Shown here one piece after another: positions 9,136 to 16,599 of a stretch of DNA of 64,000 nt (within the stretch, counting starts at the first letter, position 1; every line of letters starts with the position of its first letter). This DNA comes from a virus: the IMG/VR virus record IMGVR_UViG_3300033571_009404, positions 1 through 64,000 of that record. The stretch is one strand, 5' to 3'. Made by a program: the position numbers and the translations under genes. The notes below the pieces were generated by a model. It saw nothing but the letters and a program-made list of their open reading frames with translations. It made no database searches and was not told the origin of the DNA.

Positions 9136-9903
9136 ATGGAAAAGAGATTGAAAATGAAGAAGGCGTCCTTCATTGTCTGCGAAGGCATGGATGGATCTGG
9201 TAAGACGACAGTGTCTAAGTATCTACTGGAGTTAATGGGTTTATTTGGCTATGATGTCAAGTGGACGCGTGAACCTGGTGGTACTCCACTGGCTGAAAGT
9301 ATCCGTAACCTGATACTGACAACTGAGATGGATTCTACTACTGAACTTCTGCTGTTTAACGCAGCACGTCGTGATCATGTAGAAAACCTGATCAAGCCGT
9401 CTTTAGCAAAGGACATCACAGTGGTATCGGATCGCTTTGTGGATTCGACCATTGCTTACCAGTGCTACGCTAATCAGCGTTCACCTCTTCATCAAGTACT
9501 ATCTCTGCACCAGACTTGTATCGATTTCGATCCTGACTATGTCATTTACCTTGACATTCTCCCTGAAGTAGCAGCAGCTCGTGCAAATCAGCGTGGCGCT
9601 GGTGACCGTTTCGACAACATGCCAGCCGACTATAAGAAGCGTCTGGAGATGGGGTACCAAGTAGGGATGCTCATGCATAAAGCTAGCACCTCTACTGAAG
9701 TCGTTACCATCGATGCCAATCAAAACCTACTCGATGTATTTGAGCAAGTGTTTAATTGGTTTGTTCGCTACTACTGCGCCACGCATCAACCTGCAGCGTC
9801 ATTCGTCTTTGATAATGAAAAGCATACTAAAGCGCTCGAAAACCCTGTACTCCAGGCGGCGTTAGAACAGCATCGTCAGCACTGGCGTCTTAACTTTAGC
9901 TAA
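9136..9903 (+). CDS. tmk: Thymidylate kinase (dTMP kinase)
   Basis: Phosphorylates dTMP to dTDP with ATP for dTTP synthesis. From the ATG at 9136 (AGGA upstream, just after the previous stop) the product has 255 residues. The P-loop GMDGSGKT is at 17-24, TREPGGTPLAE follows, and the DRF motif (VVSDRFVDSTIAYQ) and LID-like RGAGDRFD segment are present. The frame is open back to 9091, but that would overlap the upstream gene without a good ribosome site. The C-terminal about 45 residues exceed the usual 205-215-residue length and are unassigned. It pairs functionally with the thymidylate synthase at 22344. Confidence 0.92.
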   Translation: MEKRLKMKKASFIVCEGMDGSGKTTVSKYLLELMGLFGYDVKWTREPGGTPLAESIRNLILTTEMDSTTELLLFNAARRDHVENLIKPSLAKDITVVSDRFVDSTIAYQCYANQRSPLHQVLSLHQTCIDFDPDYVIYLDILPEVAAARANQRGAGDRFDNMPADYKKRLEMGYQVGMLMHKASTSTEVVTIDANQNLLDVFEQVFNWFVRYYCATHQPAASFVFDNEKHTKALENPVLQAALEQHRQHWRLNFS

Positions 9904-9919
9904 TACGGTAACGTCTACA

Positions 9920-10291
9920 ATGGATGAAAAATACGCATTCTTTGATGACAATGGTCGAGTAAAGGAAATTGAGTATCCGATCTTTACTAAACCATTCGAG
10001 AAAAAGGAACACTGGTTTATCAAGTTCTTGATCTGGACTGGTGCTTTAACTCGTCAGTATGAGTGGTTAAATTTCCATCAACGATACATCATGTTATCGT
10101 TAGCCAATCCCATGCGTTGGTCGATTGCGCTCATGATCCAGATCGATAGCTTAATCGATAGTAAGACTATTGACCCAAATACTCTGAGAGAGGTGAATCT
10201 CTTAATGCACGTGCATGGGGTGCCCGTTGCCCTTGCATGGTATCGTATCTTCGGATACAAGATTCCTATTAACTCAGAGGTGAGAGTATGA
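9920..10291 (+). CDS. Hypothetical protein
   Basis: A 123-residue unknown protein with aromatic-rich segments (HWFIKFLIWTGALTRQYEWLNFHQRY) and hydrophobic patches near 70-80 and 100-112 that could be buried helices or membrane-associated. The stop overlaps the next start (ATGA). Confidence 0.75.
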   Translation: MDEKYAFFDDNGRVKEIEYPIFTKPFEKKEHWFIKFLIWTGALTRQYEWLNFHQRYIMLSLANPMRWSIALMIQIDSLIDSKTIDPNTLREVNLLMHVHGVPVALAWYRIFGYKIPINSEVRV

Positions 10292-10728
10292 TAGCCCTAC
10301 CTAGCTACGATTCTCCAGACATTCAAGATGAAGAAGGTACTCTGTCCCACAAGGTCAGGATTCCTATGTTCCAGTACCACATGGAACAAGATCACTTTAT
10401 CTGGAAGGTACTGGATAAGTTGCGTTGTTTGGATCGTGTTTTCATTCCCATTGACAGACGTTCTCGTTTGGTCAAGTACAGGGACCACCCTGAAATCATC
10501 AATGGTAAGTTCGATGCTAATCGTGTCTCCATGACGCGCGAGCAACTCGACGGTATTATCAAGACCATTGATGATGATGCATTTTCAGGTCGTGCTAGTG
10601 CGCGTGACTATTATTGTTATCGCGTGGATCGTTTGATGAACATCGCTAAAGTGCCGGTAGGTACATGCGATTACATCGTACTGGGTATTCGCGTCTACAC
10701 CAAGGATGTGATTTATCCAGTGAATTAA
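10288..10728 (+). CDS. Hypothetical protein
   Basis: A 146-residue unknown soluble protein, Asp/Arg-rich, translationally coupled to the upstream gene by a 4-bp overlap. A long hairpin immediately downstream suggests the transcription unit ends here. Confidence 0.75.
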   Translation: MIALPSYDSPDIQDEEGTLSHKVRIPMFQYHMEQDHFIWKVLDKLRCLDRVFIPIDRRSRLVKYRDHPEIINGKFDANRVSMTREQLDGIIKTIDDDAFSGRASARDYYCYRVDRLMNIAKVPVGTCDYIVLGIRVYTKDVIYPVN

Positions 10729-10743
10729 TTATTGGCAAAAATT

Positions 10744-10787
10744 AGAGGATGCTTGTATTCTTTTGAATAGAATGCAAGTATTCCTCT
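10744..10787 (+). terminator. Long hairpin, probable terminator
   Basis: Arms 10744-10761 and 10769-10787 pair over about 17 bp with two G-U pairs and one bulge, closing a 7-nt loop (TTTGAAT). TTTATGTC follows at once; the same TTATGnC sequence follows several other hairpins in this window. Confidence 0.6.
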
Positions 10788-10818
10788 AGTGCCTTTATGT
10801 CTTTCATTTAGGAAGAGT

Positions 10819-10983
10819 ATGTCTAATTTAGGTTTTATGTGGTTTAGTTTTGGTGTCATCGTTTTGATCATGTGGATTATCAAGATGTGTGAGAAACCAA
10901 AAGAACCTCCCAAACTCGATCCCAACACCCTGCCGCCAGAAGTGTTAGATGAAATCCGTAAGGAGAACAAACATGGCTTGTAA
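10819..10983 (+). CDS. Small single-span membrane protein
   Basis: The preferred ATG at 10819 follows TTAGGAAGAG; the frame is open to 10789. The 54 residues hold one transmembrane helix (about 5-21, MWFSFGVIVLIMWIIKM), then a Pro-rich stretch (KPKEPPKLDPNTLPP) and a charged tail. First of a run of tiny membrane proteins with similar architecture. Confidence 0.7.
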   Translation: MSNLGFMWFSFGVIVLIMWIIKMCEKPKEPPKLDPNTLPPEVLDEIRKENKHGL

Positions 10984-11107
10984 TGATGCTTTCGTGGAAT
11001 CGATGATTGTCCTCTATAGTCCTGTAGTGGCGGCAATCATCTTAACCGTGTTCACTTATGGTGCTTACCTGTTCCATAAGTACCTGAAACGTAAAGGATG
11101 GGCATGA
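10973..11107 (+). CDS. Very small single-span membrane protein
   Basis: A 44-residue frame starting at ATG 10973, with AAGGAG 9-14 bp upstream, inside the end of the previous gene. The hydrophobic span is about residues 12-34 (IVLYSPVVAAIILTVFTYGAY), followed by a basic tail (HKYLKRKGWA). The overlap arrangement and matching topology of its neighbours support a real gene. Confidence 0.6.
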   Translation: MACNDAFVESMIVLYSPVVAAIILTVFTYGAYLFHKYLKRKGWA

Positions 11108-11316
11108 TTCAAAACGACCCACTCTTAACAGGTTTCTGCTATGGACTCCTGATTCTCTTTGTCATCTTCTTTGTGTTCTGGACTTGGATCTGGTTTATTG
11201 ATCCTCCTAAGCCTCCTTCTTACTGGGAATGGCAGGCGACAAGACGGAAGTTCGATAGCGAGATGAAGAAGATCAAAGAAAGGAAAGAAGCATGCCAGAC
11301 GAAAGAGTCGTCCTAA
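11104..11316 (+). CDS. Small single-span membrane protein
   Basis: The ATG at 11104 has AAAGGA five bases upstream; ATG 11098 in the same frame is too close to that site. About 70 residues: a transmembrane helix rich in Phe and Trp (TGFCYGLLILFVIFFVFWTW), a Pro turn (DPPKPPSYWEW) and a highly charged helix (KFDSEMKKIKERKEA). Same plan as the gene at 10819. Confidence 0.7.
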   Translation: MIQNDPLLTGFCYGLLILFVIFFVFWTWIWFIDPPKPPSYWEWQATRRKFDSEMKKIKERKEACQTKESS

Positions 11317-11498
11317 TTCGCATGGGTAATGACTGGGATTGGTGGCAGTGGTTGTTGTTATTTGTTGTCAGTCTGGTTGCTACGCTTTGCATCATTGTCT
11401 TCCCCGATAAGGGTCCTCGCATGGGTCCTGAAGTCAGGAAGATTTACAAGAGAAAGAAGATTAACAAGCTTAAAGCAAGGAGGCGCTATGGACGTTAG
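11292..11498 (+). CDS. Small single-span membrane protein
   Basis: 68 residues with GAAAGGAAAG upstream of the ATG. A Trp-rich start (NDWDWWQW) leads into one transmembrane helix (about 19-36, LLLFVVSLVATLCIIVF), then PDKGPRMGPE and a very basic tail (KRKKINKLKARRRYG). The 3' end overlaps the next gene by 11 bp. Confidence 0.7.
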   Translation: MPDERVVLIRMGNDWDWWQWLLLFVVSLVATLCIIVFPDKGPRMGPEVRKIYKRKKINKLKARRRYGR

Positions 11499-12072
11499 TG
11501 CAACGATGGTGCTGACGGTTCTGGCCTGCGCCATCGTCATCATACTCTCAATTGCAGTAGGTGGTATCATCCGGGCCATGAACCCTAAAAGGATGATTCA
11601 AGAATATCGCTTTGTGAAATTGCACGGCGAAAATCATCTACCCATGGTGAGTCAACGATCCACCGACGGTGTGACTTACAAAGTAGCTGTAGGTACAGAA
11701 GATCAATTCGATGCATGGATGTCGATGGGTGTTTTTGATGATGAATTTCCCTACTTCGATTTTGATTTCTTATTAGATCATCGTGGCTGGACGATGTCTG
11801 ACGGTAGCGTCTATATGGTCAACCGTAGTTCCAAAGACAACTACCATGAATATCAGAGCATCATGCATGATCTGATCAAGGAACACCAAAAGCTTTATGG
11901 CGATGAGATTGGCCTTGAATCAACGGGTATGTATATCCCCAGTTATTTACAAGCAGCCATGGAGTATGAATACGCCGATCGTTTCCCAGGGGAATGGGAA
12001 AAGTTCAAAGGTGAAAAAGAAGCAAAGAACTACGTAGAACCCATTGACCATTTCGTCAAACAACTCGCTTAA
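11488..12072 (+). CDS. Membrane-anchored hypothetical protein
   Basis: The ATG at 11488 is preceded by AAGGAGG, so the open extension upstream is ignored. The 194-residue product has an N-terminal transmembrane helix (about 6-29, MVLTVLACAIVIILSIAVGGII) and a soluble acidic domain of about 160 residues, Tyr/Asp/Phe-rich and unrecognised. Last and largest of the membrane-protein run. Confidence 0.75.
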   Translation: MDVSATMVLTVLACAIVIILSIAVGGIIRAMNPKRMIQEYRFVKLHGENHLPMVSQRSTDGVTYKVAVGTEDQFDAWMSMGVFDDEFPYFDFDFLLDHRGWTMSDGSVYMVNRSSKDNYHEYQSIMHDLIKEHQKLYGDEIGLESTGMYIPSYLQAAMEYEYADRFPGEWEKFKGEKEAKNYVEPIDHFVKQLA

Positions 12073-12088
12073 CTCAAGGAGCATCAAC

Positions 12089-13081
12089 ATGCCTCGTACC
12101 CTGAAAGACCTGATCAGCAATTCCATCTCGCAATCCAAGGTGCCAACCTTCAACGACATCAAAGCACCAGCATCATCGAAACCCCTGCCCTGGGAAAACA
12201 AGCAATCTCGTCTGACTCCGGAACAAGAGTTCCAGAAGTCGCTGAAGAAAGACGACAAGCCTGCTACGGTTGACCGCAGTGGCCTGGAACAAGTGAGCGA
12301 TCCGGTCATGAAAGAAAACCTCACGCGTCTGGCTGATGCTGCTGAACGTATCGTGGCCAAGAAGCCTACCATCAAGGCAGTGGTCAAGCCCAAGAAGAAG
12401 CCGATGGTTTCCAAGGGTAAGGTCAAGCCGATCGATAAGCCTGCTCCGAAGCGTGAATCGATCACCCCCAAGGCCAAACCTACCGTGATCAAGACCAAGG
12501 CTGTGACGCCTATCAAGTCTGGTAAAATGTCGGTCGGTGGTTTCGTGCAAGAGCTTAACAAAGCTGTCGGTAACACCAACGTGACTGCGGCACCGGAACA
12601 AAAGAAAGGGGATGTGAATGCAGGTCAAAAGAAGGCTGGTCCCGGTCGTCCGAAGAGTGAAGGTAAGACCGCAGCACAAAAGCCGGGTAAGAGTGCACCT
12701 GCTAAGGGGGCTCCGGTGGGTAAGGCAGCAGCTGATAAACAAGCAGCTGTGAAGAAGGAAGTCAACAAGCCCAAGACGATGAAGAAGATCATCGACGCGG
12801 TTTCCGATCGCAAAGCATCGCCCAAGGAAATCGGTAAGAAGGTCGCTGACATCGTCGTGGAAGCCAAGAACGTGGCTACTAACAAAGAGATCGTTATCAA
12901 TGCAAAAAACACCCCGGTTCAAGACAAGAAGGTTCCGGCCAAAGCGCTTCAATCTGCAGAAAAGCCCGCACCGAAGAAAGTCGTTCACGGTAAGGGTAAT
13001 GTGTCTGCGCATAGCAGCAAGGCAAAACCGGTTCAATCTGGCAAAGCAGCTGGCAAAGCTGGCGTGAAGGCTAAGAAGTAA
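12089..13081 (+). CDS. Lys/Ala/Pro-rich basic protein, histone H1-like
   Basis: 330 residues starting at ATG 12089 (CAAGGAG upstream). From about residue 85 the sequence is low-complexity, rich in Lys, Ala, Pro and Val, with recurring units such as KAKPTVIK, KKPMVSKGK and KPAPKKVV; there are almost no aromatics. The basic, disordered composition resembles histone H1-like or nucleoid-associated tails, so DNA or RNA binding is likely, but no specific family is established. A packaged or nucleoid-condensing protein is possible. Codon bias suggests strong expression. Confidence 0.75.
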   Translation: MPRTLKDLISNSISQSKVPTFNDIKAPASSKPLPWENKQSRLTPEQEFQKSLKKDDKPATVDRSGLEQVSDPVMKENLTRLADAAERIVAKKPTIKAVVKPKKKPMVSKGKVKPIDKPAPKRESITPKAKPTVIKTKAVTPIKSGKMSVGGFVQELNKAVGNTNVTAAPEQKKGDVNAGQKKAGPGRPKSEGKTAAQKPGKSAPAKGAPVGKAAADKQAAVKKEVNKPKTMKKIIDAVSDRKASPKEIGKKVADIVVEAKNVATNKEIVINAKNTPVQDKKVPAKALQSAEKPAPKKVVHGKGNVSAHSSKAKPVQSGKAAGKAGVKAKK

Positions 13082-13101
13082 TTTTCACAAAAGGTGAGTA
13101 C

Positions 13102-13284
13102 ATGATGAAGAAAAGGAAACTGCGTTACAGACGCTGGCAAGTACCACGAGAAAGAGATCCGAACTTCCGTCGGATGTTTATCAAGTCGTGGCGTCGTGAA
13201 CATTCTCGTATTCGTTATCCCTTGATGTTCCGGGAATGCTACATGATCCATCCTGAGTATTCCAGCTACCTGTTACACGGTTAA
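13102..13284 (+). CDS. Small very basic protein
   Basis: 60 residues with an Arg/Lys-rich start (MMKKRKLRYRRWQVPRERD) and aromatic residues throughout; no known domain. AAAGGTGAG precedes the start. Its basic N-terminus resembles the small proteins at 57267, 57461 and 57781. Confidence 0.65.
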   Translation: MMKKRKLRYRRWQVPRERDPNFRRMFIKSWRREHSRIRYPLMFRECYMIHPEYSSYLLHG

Positions 13285-13319
13285 GTACTCACCACCCTCA
13301 ACTAAAAAGAAAGCTATTC

Positions 13320-14183
13320 ATGCTGAAAGTTCAAGTCGATTACCACGATGATGCTTTGTTCGACAGCACAGACTTCGAGCCGAAGATCATTACTTTCCCT
13401 GGCGGGGAATGTCATGTGACTCTACCGGATGAATTGCTGGACAATCCACGTGCCCGTGCGTTTACCATTAAGACGCTGATCAAGAACGCCGACCACATCA
13501 TGCATTTGCTGATGGTTACAGACGCGATTCGTCGCCACTACGCGGGCTATCCGATTTTCCTACACATGCCGTACATTCCGTACGCACGTCAAGACCGCGT
13601 AGCCAACCACGGCGAGTCTTTGTCGGCTCGTGTGTTCTGTGATCTGATCAATGCTCAGAACTACGAAGTCGTCAGCGTCGCTGATCCGCACAGCCCGGTG
13701 GTGGAAGCGCTGCTGAACCGCATCGACGTGGTCGATCCGATTTACATGGTCGAAGAAGTGCTGCAAAGCGATCTCTTCAAGGACGGTGTGGCGCTGGTTG
13801 CACCGGACGCAGGTGCCCGAAAGCGTGTGCTGAATATGGCCATGGAAGTCAACGTCGAAGACGTGATCTTTGCTGACAAGGTACGCGATACCAAGACTGG
13901 CAAGATCACCGGTACCGTGGTCAACAACGAAGTTCCTCAAGGTAAAGCTATTCTGGTCGTGGATGACATCTGTGACGGTGGTCGTACCTTCCTGGAACTG
14001 GGTAAGGTCTTAAAGGAGAAGACCGACCAACCGCTGTACCTGTACATTACCCATGGCATCTTCAGCAAAGGTCTGGAAGAACTCGGTAAGTATTACGACC
14101 GTATCTTCACTGCCTACAACTGGAATGATGAAGAAGCCAACAATCCCCAACTGACCTTGATCAAGGAAGGAAATCTGCTGTGA
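13320..14183 (+). CDS. prs: Ribose-phosphate pyrophosphokinase-like enzyme (PRPP or ADPR-PP synthetase)
   Basis: Family members transfer pyrophosphate from ATP to the C1 hydroxyl of ribose 5-phosphate; phage NARP1 relatives use ADP-ribose instead. Seen here in 287 residues: FPGGE (26-30), PYARQDR (87-93), DPHSP (122-126, the catalytic-His region), APDAGARKR (161-169) and the PRPP-type loop VVDDICDGGRT (213-223). Cellular Prs is about 310-315 residues, so this is slightly short. Its stop overlaps the NAMPT-like gene by 4 bp (ATGA), tying the two in one pathway. Substrate choice cannot be read from sequence. Confidence 0.88.
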   Translation: MLKVQVDYHDDALFDSTDFEPKIITFPGGECHVTLPDELLDNPRARAFTIKTLIKNADHIMHLLMVTDAIRRHYAGYPIFLHMPYIPYARQDRVANHGESLSARVFCDLINAQNYEVVSVADPHSPVVEALLNRIDVVDPIYMVEEVLQSDLFKDGVALVAPDAGARKRVLNMAMEVNVEDVIFADKVRDTKTGKITGTVVNNEVPQGKAILVVDDICDGGRTFLELGKVLKEKTDQPLYLYITHGIFSKGLEELGKYYDRIFTAYNWNDEEANNPQLTLIKEGNLL

Positions 14184-15883
14184 GCGAACAACAAGAAAAC
14201 ATCGTCGAGAAAGTTGCCAATGGTCTCGTGCCATTCAACCTGGCAGACTTCTACAAGACTGGTCACCCAGCCATGTATCCTCAGGGTACTGAAACCCTGG
14301 TGGCCAACTTTACCCCGCGCTCGGCCAAGTACGCTCCGGTACTGCCGGAATTGTTCGATAACAAGATCGTTTGGTTCGGCCTGCGTGGTTTCATCCAGGA
14401 ATGGCTGATCGATGTCTTCAATCGCGAGTTCTTCCAAAAACCCAAGGAAGAAGCCATCAAGAAGTACCGTCGTCGTATGGACACTTCTCTCGGTCCTGGT
14501 GCTGTCAGCATGAAGAAGCTGGAACTGCTCCATGATCTGGGTTACCTTCCGCTGGAAATTCGCGCCCTACCTGAAGGCGCTCGTGTGAACATCAAGGTAC
14601 CGCCGGTACTGTTCATCAACACCGCTGGCCCTGAACTGTCGTGGGTGGCTACCTACTTCGAAACTCTGATGTCCTGCGAAAGCTGGAAAATCTCGACGGT
14701 CGGTACCATTGCTTTCGAGTTCCACAAGCTGCTGACCTACTTCGCTGTGTCCACTGGCGCGCCTCTGGACTTTGTGCGTTGGCAAGGTCACGACTTCTCG
14801 TTCCGTGGCATGTCGGGTGTGCATGATGCAATGCGTACCTGCTCGGCTCACTTGCTGTCGTTCATGGGTACCGATACCATCCCGTCTATCGACTACCTGG
14901 AAGACTACTACGACGCCGATTCCGACAAGGAACTGGTGGGTGGTTCGATCCCAGCATCGGAACACAGTGTGATGGCTCTGCGCATTCTGCTGAAGCTGAA
15001 GGAACTGGCCAAGCTGCCGGAGAACGCAGGTCTGACTCACAAGCAACTACGTAAGGCAGCTGAGCTGGAAGTGGTGCGTGACTATGCCATCAAGGAATAC
15101 GACACTGGTCTGGTCTCCATGGTCTCGGATACCTTCGACTTCTGGAATGTGATCACTCACATCGCCAAGGTCCTGAAGCCTGAAATCATGCAACGCAAGC
15201 CGGATGTGTTCGGTAATGCCAAGGTCGTCTTCCGTCCTGATTCGGGTGATCCAGTGTACATCCTGACCGGTTACAAGAACAGTGAAATCGTTGCTAATGG
15301 CGATGGTACTTTCACTGTCAATGCAACTGGCAGAGTCATCCAAGATCACGAGCGTCGTGGTGCTGTGGAATGCCTGTGGGATATCTTCGGTGGTACCGAA
15401 ACCAGTCTCGGCTACAAGCTGCTGGATTCCCACGTCGGTCTGATCTACGGTGACTCGATCACTCTGCCGCGTGCTATGCGTATCCTGCGTCGTCTGCAAG
15501 ACAAGGGCTTCGCATCCACCAACGTAGTCTTCGGTATCGGTTCGTACACTTACAACATGCTCTCCCGTGACGTCTTCGGTTGGGCCATGAAGGCGGTGTA
15601 CGCGGTAGTCGATGGTGAGCCGGTTGAGATCTACAAGGATCCAGCAACTGACGACGGTATGAAGAAGTCGGCCAAGGGTCTGCTGCGTGTGGATAAGGTA
15701 GGTAACAACTACTTCCTGACGGAGAACTGCACCCCGGAAGAGTTCGAAGGCGGTGAACTCAAGCCGGTGTTCCGTAATGGTGAGATGTTGGTCAAGCCTA
15801 CCTTTAAGGAAGCCAAGGAACGTCTGCACCTTTCTTGGACGTGTCCGGAACCTAATAGCATCGTCTGGCAAGACGCTGCTTAA
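14180..15883 (+). CDS. nadV: Nicotinamide phosphoribosyltransferase-like enzyme (NAMPT/NadV or Namat)
   Basis: Joins nicotinamide to PRPP giving NMN or, in NARP1 systems, to ADPR-pyrophosphate giving NAD+ directly. Conserved blocks: FRGMSG (208-213), SAHLLSFMGTDT (222-233), GSIPASEHS (255-263, His262 matching human His247), SDTFD (316-320), FRPDSGDP (351-358) and YGDSITL (423-429). At 567 residues it exceeds the common 460-495; extra length lies partly in an insert of about 23 residues after His262 and in the C-terminus. The start is GTG, overlapping the upstream synthetase. A hairpin terminator follows. Family assignment is firm; substrate is open. Confidence 0.92.
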   Translation: MSEQQENIVEKVANGLVPFNLADFYKTGHPAMYPQGTETLVANFTPRSAKYAPVLPELFDNKIVWFGLRGFIQEWLIDVFNREFFQKPKEEAIKKYRRRMDTSLGPGAVSMKKLELLHDLGYLPLEIRALPEGARVNIKVPPVLFINTAGPELSWVATYFETLMSCESWKISTVGTIAFEFHKLLTYFAVSTGAPLDFVRWQGHDFSFRGMSGVHDAMRTCSAHLLSFMGTDTIPSIDYLEDYYDADSDKELVGGSIPASEHSVMALRILLKLKELAKLPENAGLTHKQLRKAAELEVVRDYAIKEYDTGLVSMVSDTFDFWNVITHIAKVLKPEIMQRKPDVFGNAKVVFRPDSGDPVYILTGYKNSEIVANGDGTFTVNATGRVIQDHERRGAVECLWDIFGGTETSLGYKLLDSHVGLIYGDSITLPRAMRILRRLQDKGFASTNVVFGIGSYTYNMLSRDVFGWAMKAVYAVVDGEPVEIYKDPATDDGMKKSAKGLLRVDKVGNNYFLTENCTPEEFEGGELKPVFRNGEMLVKPTFKEAKERLHLSWTCPEPNSIVWQDAA

Positions 15884-15896
15884 TTAGGGCATAAGG

Positions 15897-15925
15897 ACCG
15901 GTGTGGGTAACTCCACACCGGTTTT
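15897..15925 (+). terminator. Rho-independent terminator after NAD genes
   Basis: Perfect 10-bp stem (ACCGGTGTGG / CCACACCGGT), 6-nt loop, then TTT. GGGCATAA lies just upstream. It closes the 13320-15883 pair, supporting a discrete two-gene module. Confidence 0.8.
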
Positions 15926-15943
15926 CAACTTTACTTTACTCTC

Positions 15944-16543
15944 ATGGAAAACAATCTTATCGTATTAGACGGTGATGGTGTATTGGTCGACTACCATCAC
16001 GCCTATGCTCAGGCATGGGGTAAAGCATTCGGTGAAGTACCTGCAATCAAAGATCCCGATGCTTACTGGGCATTGGATCGTTACGATGTTCGTAAGCTTC
16101 ATGGTGATGAACTGGATCACTTCAAGAAGCATATGGACTATGAATTCTGGGCTACCATGCCCGCCATGCCTGGTGCTGTAGAGGCATGTCAAAAACTGGT
16201 AGATGCAGGTTACAAATTGATCTGTGTAACCGCATTGGAAGATGAACACAAATCTGCGCGCTGGAAGAATCTGTTAGATCTGGGTATGCCTCTGGAAGGT
16301 ATAGTTTGTACAGGACATGGGAATGATACGGCCAGTCCCAAGGCATCAGTCTTAAGTGTCTTGAATCCGGTGGCATTCGCAGATGACTTCGTGCACTATA
16401 TGCGCGGCATTCCACCACACATCCATGCAGCTTTGATCATGCGTTCTAAGAACGGTACACCGAACGTCGGTCCTGATCTTAAGTTAGCTCATTCTCAACA
16501 TGCTGATATTCTTAGCTTTGCGGAATATTGGGTCAATCGTTAA
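15944..16543 (+). CDS. HAD-superfamily hydrolase
   Basis: 199 residues. Motif I is VLDGDGVLVDY (nucleophile Asp9 and general acid Asp11), followed by a helical cap segment; a Thr motif is plausible at ICVTA and the acidic motif is AFADDF. HAD proteins are mainly phosphatases of small phosphorylated molecules; here a nucleotide or NAD-related phosphate is possible because of the neighbours, but that is inference. Flanked by terminators on both sides, so transcribed as a single gene. Confidence 0.8.
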   Translation: MENNLIVLDGDGVLVDYHHAYAQAWGKAFGEVPAIKDPDAYWALDRYDVRKLHGDELDHFKKHMDYEFWATMPAMPGAVEACQKLVDAGYKLICVTALEDEHKSARWKNLLDLGMPLEGIVCTGHGNDTASPKASVLSVLNPVAFADDFVHYMRGIPPHIHAALIMRSKNGTPNVGPDLKLAHSQHADILSFAEYWVNR

Positions 16544-16548
16544 CCCGG

Positions 16549-16580
16549 AAGGGGAGTTTTGCGACTCCCTTTCTTTTTTG
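16549..16580 (+). terminator. Rho-independent terminator
   Basis: A 9-bp stem (AAGGGGAGT with ACTCCCTTT, one G-U pair) and TTTGCG loop, followed by CTTTTTTG. It separates the HAD gene from the next unit. Confidence 0.8.
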
Positions 16581-16599
16581 TCTTAAATAAGGAACTATC

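Noticed and set aside
15047-15871. A long minus-strand frame opposite the NAMPT-like gene
   Set aside because: The + strand carries the conserved NAMPT residues; the minus frame has no motif and arises from codon bias.
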